DNA of 64,000 nucleotides from DATAFF01 sp963744915 (lineage in GTDB: Bacteria; Pseudomonadota; Alphaproteobacteria; Rhizobiales; Aestuariivirgaceae), in assembly GCA_963744915.1 (NCBI GenBank), contig CAVUUY010000016.1:62001-126000 (forward strand), given 5' to 3'. The notes below the pieces were generated by a model. That model was not told the origin of the DNA and did not search any database. It was given only the letters and a program-made list of their open reading frames with translations. Below are positions 8,789-17,341 of this stretch, one piece after another. The translations under genes were made by a program, and so were the position numbers. How positions within the stretch are numbered: position 1 is the first letter of the stretch; every line of letters begins with the position of its first letter.

Positions 8789-9575
8789 CGCTCCCCAAGG
8801 CGGCGACCGCTATCGACTCGCTGCGGATCTCCTCCAGCACTTCGAGCTGCAGGCTGCGGAAGGCGGGCGATGATATCAGCTCGTAGCGCCGCGGCCGCGG
8901 CAGCGGCACGGGAATGATCGACTTGATGCGCCCCGGCCGGTTGGTCATCACCGCAACCCGGTCGGAGAGATAGATCGCCTCCTCGACATCATGGGTGATG
9001 AACAGCACGGTGAGCCGGTGCTTCTCCCAGATGGCCGTGAGGAGCTCCTGCATGTGATGACGGGTCAGCGCGTCGAGGGCGCCGAAGGGCTCGTCCATCA
9101 GCAGCATTTTCGGCCGATAGCTCAGCGCCCGGGCGATGGCCACGCGCTGCCGCATGCCGCCCGAAAGCTCGCTTGGATAGGCATTCTCGAAGCCATCGAG
9201 GCCGACAAGGGAAAGGTGGGCACGGGCGATGCCGGCTGCCTCGCGGCCCGCCAGGCCGGCCGCCCGCAAGGCGAATTCGACATTGCCGAGGGCGGTCAAC
9301 CAGGGCAGCAGGGTGTAGCTCTGGAACACCACGCCGCGATCGAGACCCGGCATGGTGATCGGCTCGCCGTCGATGCTGATCGTCCCCTCGTCATGCGATT
9401 CAAGGCCGGCGGCGATGGACAGCAGCGTGGACTTGCCGCAGCCCGAGGTCCCGACCAGGGCGACGAACTCATTGTCCTCGATGGCAATGTCGAAGCCGCG
9501 GAGCGCCACCGTATCGCCACGCCCGGTGCGGTAGGTCTTGCCGAGGCCGGCAATGACGAGCTTGGGCGCGGCCAT
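8778..9575 (-). CDS. ABC transporter ATP-binding protein (SsuB/TauB/NrtD type)
   Basis: ATPase of 265 residues for an aliphatic sulfonate-, taurine- or nitrate-type importer. It has Walker A GTSGCGKST (42-50), the Q-loop in VVFQSYTLLPW, signature LSGGMRQR, Walker B MLLMDEPFGALD and the switch His in FITHDVEEA. The start ATG shares one base with the stop of the permease gene (TGATG), so the two are translationally coupled. It is the last gene of a binding protein-permease-ATPase operon on the minus strand. The substrate cannot be told from this subunit. Confidence 0.92.
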   Translation of the reverse strand: MAAPKLVIAGLGKTYRTGRGDTVALRGFDIAIEDNEFVALVGTSGCGKSTLLSIAAGLESHDEGTISIDGEPITMPGLDRGVVFQSYTLLPWLTALGNVEFALRAAGLAGREAAGIARAHLSLVGLDGFENAYPSELSGGMRQRVAIARALSYRPKMLLMDEPFGALDALTRHHMQELLTAIWEKHRLTVLFITHDVEEAIYLSDRVAVMTNRPGRIKSIIPVPLPRPRRYELISSPAFRSLQLEVLEEIRSESIAVAALGSALA

Positions 9576-10387
9576 CAGGCCACCTCGCGATGATGAAAGA
9601 GCCGCCGGCCGACATGTTTCATCACCTGGTCGGTGGCGAGACCGAGAATGCCGAGGATCAGGAGATAGCCGAAGATGAGATCGGTCTGGAAGAACCGCTG
9701 CGCCGTGGTGATGCGGTAGCCGAGCCCGGAGGTGGCGGCGACGAGCTCGGCGACGACCAGCCAGGTCCAGGCCCAGCCAAGGCTGATCCGCAGCGAGTCC
9801 CAGATGCCCGGCATGGCCGAAGGCAGGACGATCCGCTGCAGGATGCGCCATTCCGGCATCTCCAGCGTGCGGCCGAGATCGATGAAGTTGCGCGGCACCG
9901 ATTTGACATTGTCCATGACCAGCAGAACCTGCTGGAAGAAGGTGCCGATGAAGATGATGAGGAACTTCTGGGTGTCGCCCGTTCCCGTCCACAGGATGGT
10001 CAGCGGCACGAAAGCCACCACCGGCATGTAGCGGATGAAGTCGACCAACGGCTCGATCGCCGCTTCCCAGGCGCGGTAGCAGCCGATGAGGACGCCGATC
10101 GGCAGGGCGATCGCGGTCGAGATCAGAAAGCCGAGGCCGATCCGGTAGATGCTGATGCCGGCATCGGCAGCGAGCTGGCCGCTCCGCCACAGCTCCTCGA
10201 GCCGGCTGATCACCTGCCCCGGCGAGGGAAGGAAGAGCGGCCGGATCAGGCCCATGGCGGTGAAGCCGTACCAGGCGATGCCGAGCACGGCGAAGACCGC
10301 GGTCGAGATCGCCAAAGACTCCAGCACGGTGATCCGCCCGCCGAGTTTGAACAGACGGCGCGGTCGCCGGCTATTTGGCTGCGGCAT
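9575..10387 (-). CDS. ABC transporter permease (SsuC/TauC type)
   Basis: Inner-membrane permease of 270 residues with about six helices, BPD_transp_1 family. The EAA-type loop that contacts the ATPase is around FIDLGRTLEMPEWRILQRI (about 168-186). The N-terminus is basic (SRRPRRLFKLGGR) and precedes the first helix (VFAVLGIAWYGF). It overlaps the upstream binding-protein gene by 17 bp and the downstream ATPase by one base, typical of a tight importer operon. Confidence 0.9.
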   Translation of the reverse strand: MPQPNSRRPRRLFKLGGRITVLESLAISTAVFAVLGIAWYGFTAMGLIRPLFLPSPGQVISRLEELWRSGQLAADAGISIYRIGLGFLISTAIALPIGVLIGCYRAWEAAIEPLVDFIRYMPVVAFVPLTILWTGTGDTQKFLIIFIGTFFQQVLLVMDNVKSVPRNFIDLGRTLEMPEWRILQRIVLPSAMPGIWDSLRISLGWAWTWLVVAELVAATSGLGYRITTAQRFFQTDLIFGYLLILGILGLATDQVMKHVGRRLFHHREVA

Positions 10388-11381
10388 CCACGAAGCGACT
10401 GTCGATCGCCTGTGTCAGGTCGACATCCTTCTGCAGGATCTGAGCCTTGCGCGCGGCAGCATGCACCTCCGGAATGACCTTCTTGGCGAAGCTGCCGTCA
10501 AGCTCGCTCTTGTTCTCGGCCAGCGAGTAATAGACGACGCCCTCGAAGGCGGTGGCAAGCTCCTCGGGCTTGGCCCCGACCGCCTGGGCAATGATCGCCC
10601 GCCCGCCGGCCGTATCCTTGCGATAATCGGCGAGCGCCATGTCCCAGGCCTTGAGCAGGGCCACGATCTGTCCCGGCTTGTCCTTGAGGAATTCCTCGCG
10701 CACGACGAAGACGTCGGAGATCAGGCCCGGATTCTCGCCCGCCGAGTAAATCATCTTGACCTTGGGATTCTGCTGCATCGCCAGAGTGAGATAGGGTTCG
10801 TAGGTGACCGCCACCGGCACCTTGCCGGCGATCAGCGCCGCACCGGCATCGGCGGCCGGCATGGGCACCTTCTGGATGTCGGCAATCGTCATCCCGTTCT
10901 GGCCGAGGGCATAGTTGAGGAGAATGTCGCTGGTGGTCCCCTCCTCATAAGCGACCTGCTTGCCCTTGAGGTCCTTGACCGTCGTGACCGAGCCGTCGGA
11001 AATCATGGCATCGGCGGTCTTCGAGACATCGAGCAGCGCCACGATCTTGAGCGGCAGCCCGGCGGCAATGAAGTTCATTGCGGTGTGGGTGGCGATGTTG
11101 CCGGCTTGAAGCTGACCGGCGGCGAGGGCCGCGTTGATGTCGGCATCGGTGGTGAAGTTGACGATCTCGACGCTGTCGAGCCCGGCCTGCTTGAACAGAC
11201 CCTTCTTGGCCGCGATGTGCCATTGGCCATAGCCGAGCCAGGGCTCGATGCCCATTTTGACGGCGCCGGATTCCGGTGATGCCGGAATGGCCTGCGCAAT
11301 GCCTTTGCCGGCGCCGGCGGCAATGATAAGGGCGGCGCCGCCGGCCTGGATGAGGGCGCGCCGGTTCGGGCTCCACTGCAT
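10371..11381 (-). CDS. ABC transporter substrate-binding protein (SsuA/TauA/NMT1 type)
   Basis: Periplasmic binding protein of 336 residues. The start is ATG 11381 with an AGGGAG ribosome-binding site. The N-terminus carries a PNRRALIQAGG stretch that could be a Tat or Sec signal, with a probable cut after GIAQA (about residue 31). The body has the NMT1/SsuA pattern, with GIEPWLGYGQWHIAAKKGLF followed by ADINAALAAGQLQAG and DLKGKQVAYEEGT. Related proteins bind sulfonates, taurine, nitrate or pyrimidine precursors. No desulfonation or nitrate genes are adjacent, so the ligand is open. The 236-bp leader upstream contains a RIME-like element. Confidence 0.88.
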   Translation of the reverse strand: MQWSPNRRALIQAGGAALIIAAGAGKGIAQAIPASPESGAVKMGIEPWLGYGQWHIAAKKGLFKQAGLDSVEIVNFTTDADINAALAAGQLQAGNIATHTAMNFIAAGLPLKIVALLDVSKTADAMISDGSVTTVKDLKGKQVAYEEGTTSDILLNYALGQNGMTIADIQKVPMPAADAGAALIAGKVPVAVTYEPYLTLAMQQNPKVKMIYSAGENPGLISDVFVVREEFLKDKPGQIVALLKAWDMALADYRKDTAGGRAIIAQAVGAKPEELATAFEGVVYYSLAENKSELDGSFAKKVIPEVHAAARKAQILQKDVDLTQAIDSRFVDAAAK

Positions 11382-11506
11382 GATCAATTCTCCCTGAGGA
11401 TATTTGCTTCCTTGATCGGTCAGGCTATTGCGGCGACGGTGTTTCCGCAACAGAAACAGCACGCTGGAGGACCGGTTGAGGGGCTTTTTTGGAGGCGGCT
11501 GCAAAG

Positions 11507-11616
11507 CCCCCTCATCCGCCCCTTCGGGGCACCTTCTCCCCGTCCAAGGACGGGGAGAAGGGAAAAGGGGGCGCGACCGAATCGAGCCCTATTGCCTATT
11601 GCCTATTGCCTATTGC
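11507..11616. repeat. Composite RIME-like element with CTATTGC heptamers (copy 2)
   Basis: Core 11507-11571 holds two palindromes: GCCCC-TTC-GGGGC, and CTTCTCCCCGTCC/GGACGGGGAGAAGG around an AA loop. It is followed after 17 bp by four exact copies of the heptamer CTATTGC (11589-11616). The reverse complement has the same order and near-identical core as the element at 20262-20416. It lies between the SDR gene and the ABC binding-protein gene and ends one base before the SDR stop codon. Confidence 0.75.
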
Positions 11617-11617
11617 G

Positions 11618-12379
11618 CTAGATCCCGGCCAGCGTGCCGCCGTCGACCGGCAGGCAGATGCCGGTGATGTAGGCGGCGGCATCGGAGCACAGAAAAACGC
11701 TGGCCCCGACCAGGTCGCCGAGCTCTCCGAAGCGCTGGAGCGGAATGTTGGCGAGCATGGCCTGCTGCCACGCTTCGCTCTGGTAGAAGACCTCGGTCAG
11801 GGCTGTCCGGAAATAGCCGGGGGCGATGGCATTGACGCGAATGGCGAGCGGCGCCCATTCGACAGCCAGCGCCCTGGTCATGCCGAGAAGACCCGCCTTC
11901 GAGGAACCATAGGGCACCGCCGTCGCGATGCCGCGCGTCGAGGTCAGGGAGCACAGATTGAGGATGGCGCCGCCGCCGGTCATCAGCGGCGCCGCCGCCT
12001 GGGCGGTGAAGAAGGCTCCCTTGAGATTGGTGTCGAGAATGCGGTCCCAGATCTCCTCGGTGACAGCGAGCGAGGGCGCCACCTGCTCGAATCCGGCATT
12101 GTTGACGAGGATGTCGAGGCCGCCCAGGCGCTCGCCGGCGCGCGCCACCCCTTCGCGGCACCCGGCGACGTTCGACACGTCCATGGCGATGGCATGTGCC
12201 GCCTGCCCTGCCCTCGCGATCGCCGCGGCCGTCTCCTCCAGCCGCTCGATGCGGCGCGCCGCGATCGCCACCGCGGCCCCGGCCGCCGCCAGACCCTCGG
12301 CGATGGCCCGGCCGATGCCGCGGCTGGCGCCCGTGACGAGGGCGCGCTTTCCATGCAACGAAAAAGCGATACCCGCCAT
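11618..12379 (-). CDS. Short-chain dehydrogenase/reductase (SDR)
   Basis: Classical NAD(P)-dependent SDR of 253 residues. It has the cofactor-binding TGASRGIGRAIAEGL (about 17-31), the NNAG motif (about 91-94), the active-site Ser in LCSLTSTRG and Tyr-x-x-x-Lys as YGSSK, and a C-terminal GICLPVDGG typical of FabG/gluconate 5-dehydrogenase-like enzymes. It is co-directional with the downstream ABC importer but separated by a 236-bp gap holding a repeat, so co-transcription is uncertain. The substrate is unknown. Confidence 0.88.
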   Translation of the reverse strand: MAGIAFSLHGKRALVTGASRGIGRAIAEGLAAAGAAVAIAARRIERLEETAAAIARAGQAAHAIAMDVSNVAGCREGVARAGERLGGLDILVNNAGFEQVAPSLAVTEEIWDRILDTNLKGAFFTAQAAAPLMTGGGAILNLCSLTSTRGIATAVPYGSSKAGLLGMTRALAVEWAPLAIRVNAIAPGYFRTALTEVFYQSEAWQQAMLANIPLQRFGELGDLVGASVFLCSDAAAYITGICLPVDGGTLAGI

Positions 12380-12451
12380 GGCACGACTATCCTATGGTGC
12401 AGCGACCCCGGTCAAACGCGATTTCCCATTCGCATGGAAAAAGGATCCATC

Positions 12452-12962
12452 ATGAACGGCATCAGCATGTACACGGCCAGCGTACCTGTCTTCGTCCGCC
12501 AGATCGAGAATCTGTCGCGCATTCTCGTCAAGGCCGAGAACTTCGCAAGCGAACGCAACATCGCCGCCGAGACGATCCTGAACTATCGGCTGGCGCCGGA
12601 CATGCTGCCGTTCTCCCGCCAGGTGCAGATCGTCAGCGACTCGTCCAAGGGCGCGGCCGCCCGCCTCACCGGCAAGGACATGCCGCGCTACGAGGACAAT
12701 GAAAAGACATTTGCCGAACTCGGGCAGCGAACTCGAGAAGACCCGCGGCTTTCTCGCCGGGCTCGACAAAAAGGATTTCGATGGCGCCGACATCCGGAGC
12801 ATCGAGCTGAAGGTCGGCGGCGACACGGTGACCTTCGACGGCATGACCTATCTTCTCTATTTCGCGCTTCCCAACTTCTATTTCCACTACACCACGGCGT
12901 ATGACATCCTGCGCCACGCCGGGCTTGGCATCGGCAAGCGCGACTTCCTCGGGCGTGCCTGA
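12452..12962 (+). pseudogene. DUF1993-family protein, interrupted by one frameshift
   Basis: The small DUF1993 family (about 170 residues) is of unknown function. The first part (12452 to about 12722) starts MNGISMYTASVPVFVRQIEN and continues in frame through FAEL. The second part (about 12722-12962) continues in the next frame with SELEKTRGFLAGL and ends in GIGKRDFLGRA. Removing one G from the GGG at 12722-12724 restores a single continuous protein of the expected size. With only one lesion, in a short G run, a sequencing error is as likely as a real mutation. It is divergent from the SDR gene and 6 bp upstream of the thioesterase gene. Confidence 0.8.
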
Positions 12963-12968
12963 GCCAAC

Positions 12969-13415
12969 ATGAACGGGTTTGCGGTGGTCTACCGGCGGAC
13001 TGTCACCGGCGAGTGGCTCGCCGGCGACGGGCGCATGGCGCCGTTCGCGTTCAATCTGGCCTTCAGCCGGGCAACCGACGATTTTTTTGCGCTTTATGGC
13101 CTGACCCCGGCCTATCGCGACCAGACGTTGTGCACGATCTACACGCTCGAGGCGCGCACCACCTTCCTCAAGGACTGCCATGACGGCGAGGCCATCCATG
13201 TCGACTGCCAGCTCCTCGACCTCGATCCCAAGCGGACGCATCTCCTGCTGACGATGTATCGCGACGACAGCGGGGAAGCGGTTTCGCGACAGGAAGCGCT
13301 GATCATGCATATGCGGCGCGATCCCGGCGCGCAGCCGGTCGGCGCCCCCTTCCCCGAGGCGATGTTCGCCGGGCTGACGGCAACCCTCGTGGCGCAGCGG
13401 TCTAGCTGCCGGTGA
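12969..13415 (+). CDS. Hotdog-fold thioesterase family protein
   Basis: Small 148-residue protein with the hotdog pattern of 4HBT-like acyl-CoA thioesterases: an N-terminal hairpin around FAVVYRRTVTGEW, a central helix (TDDFFALYGLT), then strands CTIYTLEARTTFLKD and GEAIHVDCQLLDLD. It resembles the thioesterases that accompany carnitine dehydrogenase, from memory. Its last 14 bp overlap the convergent enoyl-CoA hydratase gene. With the hydratase and the acyl-CoA ligase nearby, it probably acts on a CoA ester, which is an inference. Confidence 0.75.
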   Translation: MNGFAVVYRRTVTGEWLAGDGRMAPFAFNLAFSRATDDFFALYGLTPAYRDQTLCTIYTLEARTTFLKDCHDGEAIHVDCQLLDLDPKRTHLLLTMYRDDSGEAVSRQEALIMHMRRDPGAQPVGAPFPEAMFAGLTATLVAQRSSCR

Positions 13416-14205
13416 AATGCGGCGGGCGGCGCTCGAGCCAGGCGCGGGTGCCCTCGGTGCAGTCGCGTGACAGATTGGCGTGAATCATGCACTCGGTCTC
13501 GAAATGCAGCATGGTTTCGAGCGATGCTTCGAGGCCCCTGTCCAGCATCACCTTGTGCAGCTGAACCGCCAGCGGCGCGCGGGTGGCGATGCGCTCCGCC
13601 AGCTTGCGCGCTTCGGCCCGCAGCTGCTGGACCGGCACCAGGCGGTTGACGAGCCCGATCCGATGCGCCTCCTCGGCGGTGATGAACTCGCCGGTATAGG
13701 CAAGCTCGCGGGCCTTGGCGATGCCGATTTTGCGGCTCATGAAGAAGGTGCCGCCATTGGTGATCGTCGCCCCGATATTGACCTCGGGAAAGCCGAACTG
13801 CGCGCCCTCCGCGGCCACCACGAGATCGCAGGCGAAGACCAGTTCGCAACCGGCGCCGACCGCATAGCCCTGGACGGCGGCGATGAAGGGGAAGCGCGCC
13901 AGCCGGATCAGCCGCGTCGTCTCCTGGAGCGCCTTCTGCCATTCGCGCAGCTGCGTCGCCCCGACCTTGCCGGACTGGATGTCGTCGCAATGCTCGTTGA
14001 TCTCGGCGATGTCGTGGCCGGCGAGAAAGGCCCGCCCCTCGCCGGCGACGATGGCGCAGCGCACCGCGAGATCGGCATTGAGCGCGCGGACATGCTCGCC
14101 CAGCTCCTGCCAGGCCGTGATGGTCATGGCGTTGAGTTTCTTCGGGTTGTCGAGAATGATCCAGGCGATGGCGCCATCGCGCTCGACTCTCATGGCCGCG
14201 GTCAT
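13402..14205 (-). CDS. Enoyl-CoA hydratase/isomerase family protein
   Basis: Crotonase-fold protein of 267 residues that would act on an acyl-CoA thioester. Oxyanion-hole motifs are visible as GRAFLAGHDIAEI (about 57-69) and GYAVGAGCELVFACDLVVA (about 114-132). FGFPEVNIGATITNGGTFF follows, with Glu in the usual catalytic region. The start is ATG 14205. It is divergent from the acyl-CoA ligase gene with an 80-bp gap, which suggests joint use as a CoA-activation and hydration pair, comparable to caiD with caiC. The exact substrate is not determined. Confidence 0.87.
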   Translation of the reverse strand: MTAAMRVERDGAIAWIILDNPKKLNAMTITAWQELGEHVRALNADLAVRCAIVAGEGRAFLAGHDIAEINEHCDDIQSGKVGATQLREWQKALQETTRLIRLARFPFIAAVQGYAVGAGCELVFACDLVVAAEGAQFGFPEVNIGATITNGGTFFMSRKIGIAKARELAYTGEFITAEEAHRIGLVNRLVPVQQLRAEARKLAERIATRAPLAVQLHKVMLDRGLEASLETMLHFETECMIHANLSRDCTEGTRAWLERRPPHFTGS

Positions 14206-14285
14206 GCGGTTCTCCTTCGGTCAGGGTGGGATTGCAATCCTGGTTCGGCTATCCTAACCATGGCCTCCAGCACTTTGGAACATCC

Positions 14286-15872
14286 ATGTCGATTCCCCTC
14301 TCCGAGCGCACCATCGTCCATGTGCTCCGCCACCGGGTGGCCGATCGGCCGGACCAGCCCTGGCTCGTCTTCGAGGACCGCGCCGTCACCTATCGCGAGG
14401 CCGATCGGCTGGCGAACCGGCTCGCCCGGGGCATGGAGGCGCAGGGGATCGCTGCCGGCGACACGCTGCTCACCATGCTTCCCGACGGCCTCGATCTCGT
14501 GGTCGCGTGGCTTGCCTGCGCCAAGCTCGGGGTCGTCGAGGTGCCGGTGAACACCGCCTATCGCGGCGACATACTGGCGCATGTGATCAAGGACTCGCGC
14601 GCCGGCTCGATGCTGATCGGGGAACGGTGGCTCGACCGGGTGGCGGCGCTCGGCGGCGATGTCGGGGCGCTGCGGCGGTGCTTCGCGTGCCCGCAGGATG
14701 GGGCCCAGCCGGCAAGCCTCGCAGCGCTCGAGACGTTCAAGCTCGACAGCCTCTATGGCGGCGATGACCGCCCGATCGAGCGCGCGGTGCAGCCCGGCGA
14801 CCTCAAGGCGATCATGTACACCTCGGGGACCACCGGCAAGTCGAAGGGCGTGATGGTGTCGCATGTCCACGCCTATGAATATGCCAATGGCTGCGCATCG
14901 GTCATCGAGATCGGCGCGGACGACATCTACTACACGGCCGGCCTGCCGCTGTTTCATGTCGCGGGAAAATGGGGCGTGCTGCTCGGTGCGGCGATCAAGG
15001 GCGCGACCGCCATCGTGCCGCGCCAGTTCAGCGCCAGCAATTTCTGGGCCGACATCCGCCGCCACCGGGCAACCGCAACCTACCTGCTCGGCGCCATGGC
15101 GAACTTCCTGCAGCGCCAGCCGCGGCGGGCGGACGACAGCGACCACAGCTTGCGCAAGATCCTGATGTGCCCGCTGCTTGCCGATCTCGACGACTTCATC
15201 GCGCGCTTCGGCGTCAGGGTGGCGACCGCCTACGGATCGACCGAGGTCAATGCGCCGCTCGCCATGCCGCTCGGCAGCAAGGTGCGGCACCACCAGATCG
15301 TCGGCAAGGTCCGGTCCGATCTGTTCGAGGTCGCCATCATCGACGACGACGATCGCGCGGTCGCAGCCGGCCTGACCGGCCAGATCGCGGTGCGACCCAA
15401 GGTCCCCGGCGTGACCATGCTCGGCTATTGGCAGCAGCCGGAGGCGACGGTCGCGATGTGGCGCAATCTGTGGCTCCACAGCGGCGATGCCGGTCATCAG
15501 GACGGGGACGGCAATTTCCATTTCACCGATCGGCTGCGCGACACCATCCGGCGGCGCGGCGAGAATATCTCCTCGATGGAGGTCGAGGGCATCATCGCCC
15601 AGCACCCGGACGTCGCGGAGTGCGCCGTCTATCCGGTGCGCTCGGAGCATGGCGAGGACGAGGTGATGGCGGCGCTGGTGCTCAAGCCGGATCGCGCGGC
15701 CGGGCCGCAGCAGCTCATCGACTTTCTCGAGCCGCGCATGCCGCGCTTCATGGTGCCGCGCTTCCTCGACATCGTGGCGGCCCTGCCCAAGACGCCGACC
15801 GGCAAGGTGCGCAAGCACCTGCTGCGCGAGGCCGGGATCACCGCCACGGCGTTCGACCGCGAATCCGCCTGA
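14286..15872 (+). CDS. ATP-dependent acyl-CoA ligase (CaiC-like, AMP-forming)
   Basis: ANL-superfamily ligase of 528 residues that activates a carboxylate to its CoA ester through an acyl-AMP. Visible motifs are the P-loop-like YTSGTTGKSKGV (about 178-189), the YGSTE adenine-binding block, the SGDAGHQDGDGNF region, DRLRDTIRRRGENIS (hinge) and the C-terminal lysine in PTGKVRK. The overall order fits crotonobetaine/carnitine-CoA ligases, though general fatty-acyl ligases look similar. The start ATG 14286 is chosen because it precedes the first conserved block. An enoyl-CoA hydratase is divergently placed. Confidence 0.85.
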   Translation: MSIPLSERTIVHVLRHRVADRPDQPWLVFEDRAVTYREADRLANRLARGMEAQGIAAGDTLLTMLPDGLDLVVAWLACAKLGVVEVPVNTAYRGDILAHVIKDSRAGSMLIGERWLDRVAALGGDVGALRRCFACPQDGAQPASLAALETFKLDSLYGGDDRPIERAVQPGDLKAIMYTSGTTGKSKGVMVSHVHAYEYANGCASVIEIGADDIYYTAGLPLFHVAGKWGVLLGAAIKGATAIVPRQFSASNFWADIRRHRATATYLLGAMANFLQRQPRRADDSDHSLRKILMCPLLADLDDFIARFGVRVATAYGSTEVNAPLAMPLGSKVRHHQIVGKVRSDLFEVAIIDDDDRAVAAGLTGQIAVRPKVPGVTMLGYWQQPEATVAMWRNLWLHSGDAGHQDGDGNFHFTDRLRDTIRRRGENISSMEVEGIIAQHPDVAECAVYPVRSEHGEDEVMAALVLKPDRAAGPQQLIDFLEPRMPRFMVPRFLDIVAALPKTPTGKVRKHLLREAGITATAFDRESA

Positions 15873-15875
15873 GCC

Positions 15876-16487
15876 TCAATTCGCGGCGATGGTGGCGGCG
15901 GCGCCGGCCATGACGACGGCGCCGGTCCGGTTGGCGATCCGGACGGCCCGGCGGCTCGACAGCAGCCGCCTGGCGCGGGCGGCGAGCAGAGCCCAGGCCA
16001 AATCGACGGCGATCAGGACCAGGAGCATCGTCGCGACGAGCTCGGCCCAGCCGATCATGCCGACATGAGCGATGTCGACGATGGTCGGCAGGAGCGCCAG
16101 GTAGAACACCATGATCTTGGGGTTGCCGAGGCTCACCGCCAGGCCGGCGCCGAACATCTTCCACGGCAGCTGCGGAGCGGGCGGCCGGCGGTCGTCGATG
16201 GCGAGCGGCGCATTCCACATCCTGAGCGCAAGGTAGATCAGGTAGGCAGCACCCGCATAGCGCAGCAGGATGAAGAGATGGCCGAGCGTCGCGGCGATGG
16301 CCGCCATTCCGGCGACCGCCAGGGTCAGCCACACCGCCTCGCCGATCCACATGGCGACAAGGAACGGCACCACCTCCCTGAGGCCGTTGGTCAGGACGCG
16401 GGCGACCAAGGCGGCAATGCTCGGGCCCGGCGAGCCGGCCGCAACCATCAGCGCGGCGGCGAACACCGCGAGGGCGGACAGGGTCAC
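15876..16487 (-). CDS. LysE/RhtB-family amino-acid exporter
   Basis: Inner-membrane exporter of 203 residues with six predicted helices. The family signature GSPGPS is at about residues 17-22, and SLGNPKIMVFYLALLPTIV is the conserved fifth-helix region. The start is GTG 16487, whose last two bases belong to the TGA stop of the upstream HAD gene (GTGA overlap), so the two are coupled. The exported compound (threonine, homoserine, lysine or other) cannot be deduced. Confidence 0.85.
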   Translation of the reverse strand: MTLSALAVFAAALMVAAGSPGPSIAALVARVLTNGLREVVPFLVAMWIGEAVWLTLAVAGMAAIAATLGHLFILLRYAGAAYLIYLALRMWNAPLAIDDRRPPAPQLPWKMFGAGLAVSLGNPKIMVFYLALLPTIVDIAHVGMIGWAELVATMLLVLIAVDLAWALLAARARRLLSSRRAVRIANRTGAVVMAGAAATIAAN

Positions 16488-17209
16488 CCTTGCAACTCCT
16501 TGCGGTGCGCGCTCGCCATCTCGGCGAGGCTCACGAAGCGGAAGTCGTAACCCGGCGTCGCCTCGGGCTTGACGGTTGCGCCAAAGCCGCCGCCGCGGTC
16601 GTGTCGCCGGTCGATCCAGCAGCTGGCGAGCCCGGCCTGCTTCGCCGGCCCGTGGTCGTGGAACAGGCTCTGGGCGGTGTGGAGCACGTCCTTCCTGTCG
16701 AGCCCCAGGGTCTCGAGCTTCTCCAGCATGTATTCGAAATTGCGCGGCGAGGGCTTGTAGCTGCCGATGTCCTCGGCCGTGTAGACGGCATCGAATGGCA
16801 CTTCGAGCCGGGCATGGCTCGCGGCAAAGCTCGCATTGTCGACATTGGAGAGAATGACCAGCCGAAAATGTCGCTTCAGATAGGCGAGCGCCTCGACGGT
16901 GTCGGGAAAGGCCGGCCAGGAACCGATCGAGCGGCCGTAAGCCACCGCCTCGTCCCACGTGGCGGCGGCGCCCCATTCCTCGGCGAGCCGCTTGTGGACG
17001 GTGGCCAGAAGGTCGCCGTAGCGGCGGGTCGGCGTCCAACCCTCCTGGGCATGCTCGTGGCGGGCATGGGCGGCGAGCACCGCCTCACCGCCCGGCGGCG
17101 GCTTGACGCGGCCAACGAGCGGCGCCAGCGCTTCGAGCATCCCGGTTTCCCAGTCGATCAAAGTTCCGTAGCAGTCGAAAGTCAGAACCTTGAAGTCCGA
17201 CAGCTTCAT
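16484..17209 (-). CDS. HAD-superfamily hydrolase, haloacid dehalogenase type II-like
   Basis: Soluble 241-residue hydrolase. HAD motifs in order are motif I FDCYGTLID with nucleophile Asp (about 10), motif II LSNVDN (about 122-127), motif III Lys in SYKPSPRNFEY (about 151-161), and a weak motif IV region around SLFHDHGPAKQAGL. The FDCYGTLIDWE start is typical of 2-haloacid dehalogenase-like members, many of which are in fact phosphatases. It is coupled to the LysE exporter by a 4-bp overlap, so removal of a small-molecule product is possible. The substrate is unknown. Confidence 0.83.
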   Translation of the reverse strand: MKLSDFKVLTFDCYGTLIDWETGMLEALAPLVGRVKPPPGGEAVLAAHARHEHAQEGWTPTRRYGDLLATVHKRLAEEWGAAATWDEAVAYGRSIGSWPAFPDTVEALAYLKRHFRLVILSNVDNASFAASHARLEVPFDAVYTAEDIGSYKPSPRNFEYMLEKLETLGLDRKDVLHTAQSLFHDHGPAKQAGLASCWIDRRHDRGGGFGATVKPEATPGYDFRFVSLAEMASAHRKELQG

Positions 17210-17341
17210 CTGGCATCCCCCTGGAGAACGGATTCGGGCAGCCAGCGATAGCCCAACCGCAGCCGCTTCTCAATGCCGGAAAGAATGCGGGCGACGAGCG
17301 CGCTTGCTGACCTGCGGCGGGTCATGAATAATGGCCCGGCA

